Assembly: GCA_029953675.1 (NCBI GenBank)
Contig: JAMWBK010000005.1
Coordinates: 2,623,001 to 2,687,000 of the forward strand
From: Rhodosorus marinus
Taxonomy: Eukaryota; Rhodophyta; Stylonematophyceae; Stylonematales; Stylonemataceae
DNA: 64,000 bases
Direction of reading: 5' to 3'
Part shown: piece after piece, positions 60,683 through 64,000 of the stretch
How the letters are laid out: every line of letters begins with the position of its first letter
Numbering within the stretch: position 1 is the stretch's first letter
The notes under the pieces: model-generated
The model's input: the letters and a program-made list of their open reading frames with translations, nothing else
Database searches by the model: none
What the model was told of the DNA's origin: nothing
Position numbers and translations under genes: made by a program

Positions 60683-62027
60683 ATGTACCAGGTTTGGAGA
60701 AGACCGTGTGAGTGGACAGCCTGTCTTCAGGTTCGACGTTGTTTTAGCAGCCTTGTAAATATCGAGAAGGTTCGGGTTGTTGAAGTTGGGCCTCGTGATG
60801 GGCTACAGAATGAGAGCAAGTTCGTTCCTACGGAGAGGAAAGTGAAGCTCGTTGAGGACCTCGTTGATGCTGGAATTGGGAACGTTGAGGTGTGTGTCGT
60901 CCGAAGCCGTTCTTTTTGTTTTCCTTTTTTGCATGTGCTTAGAAGGCTTAAAGCAGTCTCCTGATTTTCCCATCTGTCCCAGGTAACTAGCTTTGTATCC
61001 CCGCAATGGGTACCGCAACTTTCTGATTCGGCGGAAGTATTCTCATCGGTGAAGAAAAAGCCAGGTGTCAACTACACCGTTCTGGTTCCGAATGCTCGCG
61101 GCTTTGAAACCGCAAAGGAAGTCAGCGCTCGACAGATAGCCGTTTTCGCGGCTGCCAGCGAAACTTTTTCCAAAAAGAACCTCAACCTGAGCGTCTCCGA
61201 AAGCTTGGAAAAGTATAAGTCAATATGCGCCGATGCCTTGGAGAACGGTATGAAGATCCGTGGGTACGTATCGACGGTGGTACGATGTCCCTACGAAGGC
61301 GAAATTAAGCCCGAGAGAGTCGCAGACGTCGCAGTAAGCCTTCTTGAAATGGGCTGTTTTGAAGTTTCCTTGGGAGACACGATTGGAGCTGCCACTCCGG
61401 GAGAAGTGGAGAACTTGCTGAAAGTCGTTTCTGAAAGGGTGCCAATCTCGAAGCTTGCGGTGCGCAAGGTTTACTGGAGAAGCTTCAGCCCGCGCTTCGT
61501 TCATCTCGATCTGAATAACATGCTTCGCCTTCCACCAGGTTCACTTCCATGATACTTGCGGTACTGCTCTCGCAAACGTCCTGGTGGCTCTTCAAGCTGG
61601 CGTGCATGCTGTCGATTCTTCAGTTGGAGGTGAGCAAATTCTGATCCTTGGAAACTACGTCAAAAACCTGCATTCGCACCAAGGATATCCATGAGGCAGG
61701 ATGCCCGCCAGCCGCAGAAAAGCTGTCTCCGTTAGTGAACTCTCCTGGTCCGTACGACCGGCCAGTCGAATCTTGTCATCTCATTCCGAATGCTCCTAAT
61801 TGAACGGAACAGGTCTAGGTGGATGCCCGTACGCGCCAGGTGCGGCCGGAAACCTGGCAACTGAAGACTTGGTGTACATGTTACAAGGCATGGGTATTGA
61901 CATTGGAGGCATTGACCTGAATCGCGTTGCGAAATTGGGCCACGAAATGTGCAAGTTTCTAGAGAGGCCCAATGGAAGCAAATGCGGACAAGCTATCTAC
62001 TCGAGTTCAAAGAACAGCCAGACGTAG
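60683..62027 (+). CDS. HMGCL: Hydroxymethylglutaryl-CoA lyase, mitochondrial
   Basis: It cleaves 3-hydroxy-3-methylglutaryl-CoA to acetoacetate and acetyl-CoA, the last step of leucine breakdown. Exons are 60683-60889, 60983-61459, 61539-61629 and 61813-62027. Introns are 79-183 nt and keep phase, giving 329 aa. Active-site residues are all visible: R38-D39 in [11 protein letters not shown]69 with TSFVSP, H230 and H232 in VHFHDTCG, and C263 in [11 protein letters not shown]. All sit three positions earlier than in human HMGCL (R41, D42, H233, H235, C266). I choose the ATG at 60683 because residues 1-26 ([17 protein letters not shown]) form a good mitochondrial presequence. An in-frame ATG at 60632 would add 17 mostly acidic residues. 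The C-terminus (KNSQT) has no peroxisomal signal. Confidence 0.95.
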
Positions 62028-62622
62028 CACTGGGCTTCAAAGGGTTGCAGGGCATGCCGTTGAACCCAGCCGTGAGCTGGCGGAAAGCTTTCCATGAGGC
62101 TCCGACGGAGAAGGCGCTCAACAAAAGCGATTCTGGAGGGCTTCAGCCTTTCTTCAACTACGACGATATTTTTCAACTTGGACCGGTTATTGCTGTTCTT
62201 GGCTCACGCTAGTTCCGCTCTGCCCGTAACTAGTTCACCCGACGTCGTCGGACGATGGAATTCATCGAAATAAGAATTCCCTGGCTTGCATTGGTTTCAA
62301 CGTTCCACGTAGAGTTGGAGCGTAGGAAACAAGGATGAAGATGCTCTGCACACAGTCTCCTGCTCAAGCGGATGTCCAACTGGCAGCGCTTGTGCAGTAC
62401 CAAAATCAACCTCCGGAGGAAGATTTGATTTATTTTCACATTGTGCAGATTTAGTTTTCTGAATTTTGGGGTATTCATAATTTACATACTTCGCGTTTTC
62501 GCCCCGTGCAAGCAGACTCGTCAAGCACGAATCGACCAAGGCTCCGCCAGCTCCTCTCATCGACCAACGCTCGCACAGAACGGCCTTGTGGCGGCGAAAA
62601 TCATCACTCGATCGAATTGCAT
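62028..62622. other. Short intergenic between convergent genes
   Basis: It lies between the 3' ends of HMGCL and U5-40K. Open frames on both strands are antisense or featureless. Confidence 0.4.
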
Positions 62623-64000
62623 TCACAGTCGAATCTCGCCCAAGAAGATCGTCTTATCACTGCTGGCACTTCCAATGATCGGCTCCGTCGGATGGAACGC
62701 TACGTCATTCACGCTTCCTCTATGACCAGGAAGTTTGTAGAGAACCTCTCCAGATACACCGTTCCATACCCATACCTGACCAAAACCATTGCCGAAAAGG
62801 TGCAAAAGCAGCACAAAGTTTTGGATAGAAGTAAGGTCAACTGAAACCGCTAACTTCACTTTTTCATACCTTATCATCTTACCATTCTATCGCCGGATCC
62901 GCATGCAACTGTTGTACCATCCGGTGCCCACGCACATCGCACCAAATTCTTTTCCACTTGGATCTGATGTCCAGTTAAGTTCATCGTGAGGCGGTTGCCA
63001 TCTCCTCCTTCGACATACGGCCGAATATCCCAAACCTTACATACATTGTCCATCTGCTTCAAAAACGAAATCCGATGAAACGTTCAGAACCGAGGTGAGC
63101 ATGGCTGGGCAAAACAGCACCAACGGGAGGTCAATCCGTTGGCGATGCCTCGTTCTTCTTCCCAATTAGCAAAAAGGAGAAAAAGGAACATGGCAGACAC
63201 ACATAATTAAGAGGGACATTTGTGCAGCGCTCTATTTGAAGGAGAGCGTCGAAGGCTCTCCAAAGGAACGCTGAAGTCCTTCACTCTTGCGGTTTGCAAG
63301 AGAAACGATGAGCACTCACCGCGTTAGTAACCAAATGAGTGCCAGTTCTGTTAACAGAAAGTCCAGTAATTGTGTTCGTGTGTCCTGCCAAGCGCATAAC
63401 TTCTTTTTCAGGTTTTCGTAAATCCCAAGCGTAAACATTATTGTCAATTCCGCCTGGATTTGGATTCAGTGCGAGTTGGTAGAAGATGACAAGGACCTCT
63501 GTTAGTACTTTGGACGTTCTATGTTCGTTTACCAGCGATTTGGGGGGGTTCGCACCTGTATACAGTTGATTTTCGTTGGATCCAAAGTCAAGCGCCAGGA
63601 GCTGATAAGCGTGTTCCAGCGTATGTGTCGATTTCCTTCCCTTGACCCGTTTATCCCATACTCTAGCGGTTCGATCGTCAGATGCAGTAGCTATTTTCCA
63701 CGGCTCAGATATTTCGCGCCTTGAAACAGCGACGGCGTTGACGTAGCTTGAATGTCCCTTGAACTGCTTGATGCGCTGGGTGGTGACCGCATCCCAAAGA
63801 GCTGCGGTCTTATCTGCTGAGGCTGTTACCACGTATTCTCCAGCTTGAAGCCACTTGATATCCGATATTGAGCTCTTATGTCCCCGCATGATGGCGGTGG
63901 CGGCGCACTCCTCATCGCGAACATTCCACAGGACAATCGTCCTATCAAACGAACACGACGCCAAAGTGTTTCCGTCAGGACTAAAATCAAGCCCATGGAC
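62623..64000 (-). CDS. SNRNP40: U5 snRNP 40 kDa WD40 protein, 5' end outside window
   Basis: Exons within the window are 64000-63556, 63453-63320, 63053-62883 and 62775-62623, with introns of 102, 266 and 107 nt, giving the last 300 residues of the protein. It continues beyond base 64000. It is a seven-bladed WD40 scaffold of the U5 snRNP, next to Prp8 in the spliceosome. Diagnostic order: GLDFSPDGNTLASCSFDRTI, GHKSSISDIKW, SASDDRTARVWDKR-type blades, GIDNNVYAWDLR, the LVTNAMDNVCKVWDIRPY join, EKNLVRCAWAPDG, then LYKLPGHRGSVNDVAFHP and ASSDKTIFLGEI at the end. That sequence of blades matches SNRNP40 rather than other WD proteins. It acts in the nucleus. Confidence 0.92.

Overview
The window is nuclear DNA of a photosynthetic eukaryote. 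Coding sequences are broken by spliceosomal introns (GT..AG, mostly 55-180 nt, often GTAAG at the 5' end). The genes serve mitochondria (complex I NDUFV1, HMG-CoA lyase), the spliceosome (U5 snRNP 40 kDa), chromatin (SWR1 subunit ZNHIT1/SWC6), nuclear transport, peroxisomes (ABCD transporter) and a plastid (cyanobacterial-type topoisomerase IA with an N-terminal extension; a DUF2854 protein). A plastid plus short-intron, mid-GC genes and a Golgi glycosyltransferase of an algal look suggest a unicellular alga, possibly red. The species cannot be fixed from the sequence alone. Exon boundaries below were worked out by hand from splice motifs, reading phase and, where the family is known, protein continuity.

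Layout: 1-6.2 kb holds two paralogous, intronless eight-helix membrane proteins on the minus strand, each with its own TATA box, flanking a small three-exon gene of unknown function. 6.3-10.5 kb is gene-poor. 10.5-14.4 kb holds a small membrane protein (+) and a large, probably bifunctional Golgi glycosyltransferase (-). 16.6-23.7 kb holds NDUFV1 (+), DPH7 (+) and plastid TOP1A (-). 23.7-28.7 kb is mostly gene-poor, with ZNHIT1 (-). 28.7-32.9 kb holds the DUF2854 gene (+), a rearranged Ty3/gypsy reverse-transcriptase relic, a perfect 20-bp hairpin and the R-SNARE SEC22 (+). 34.3-37.2 kb is an 11-exon peroxisomal ABCD half-transporter (+). 37.2-41.2 kb holds likely retroelement debris and a 115-copy perfect 10-bp minisatellite. 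41.3-45.6 kb holds a stand-alone ferric-reductase-type cytochrome b domain (+) facing an exportin-6-like karyopherin (-). 47-54.7 kb is one giant coiled-coil gene (2467 aa). 55.3-57.4 kb is a NOA1/YqeH circularly permuted GTPase. 57.4-60.6 kb is repeat-rich and gene-poor. 60.7-64 kb holds HMG-CoA lyase (+) and the 3' part of the U5-40K gene (-), which leaves the window.

The genes form no operon-like unit and are mostly independent housekeeping loci. The least expected items are the tandem membrane paralogues, the fused glycosyltransferase, the orphan ferric-reductase domain, the giant coiled coil, the 10-bp minisatellite, and the fold-back retroelement relic.
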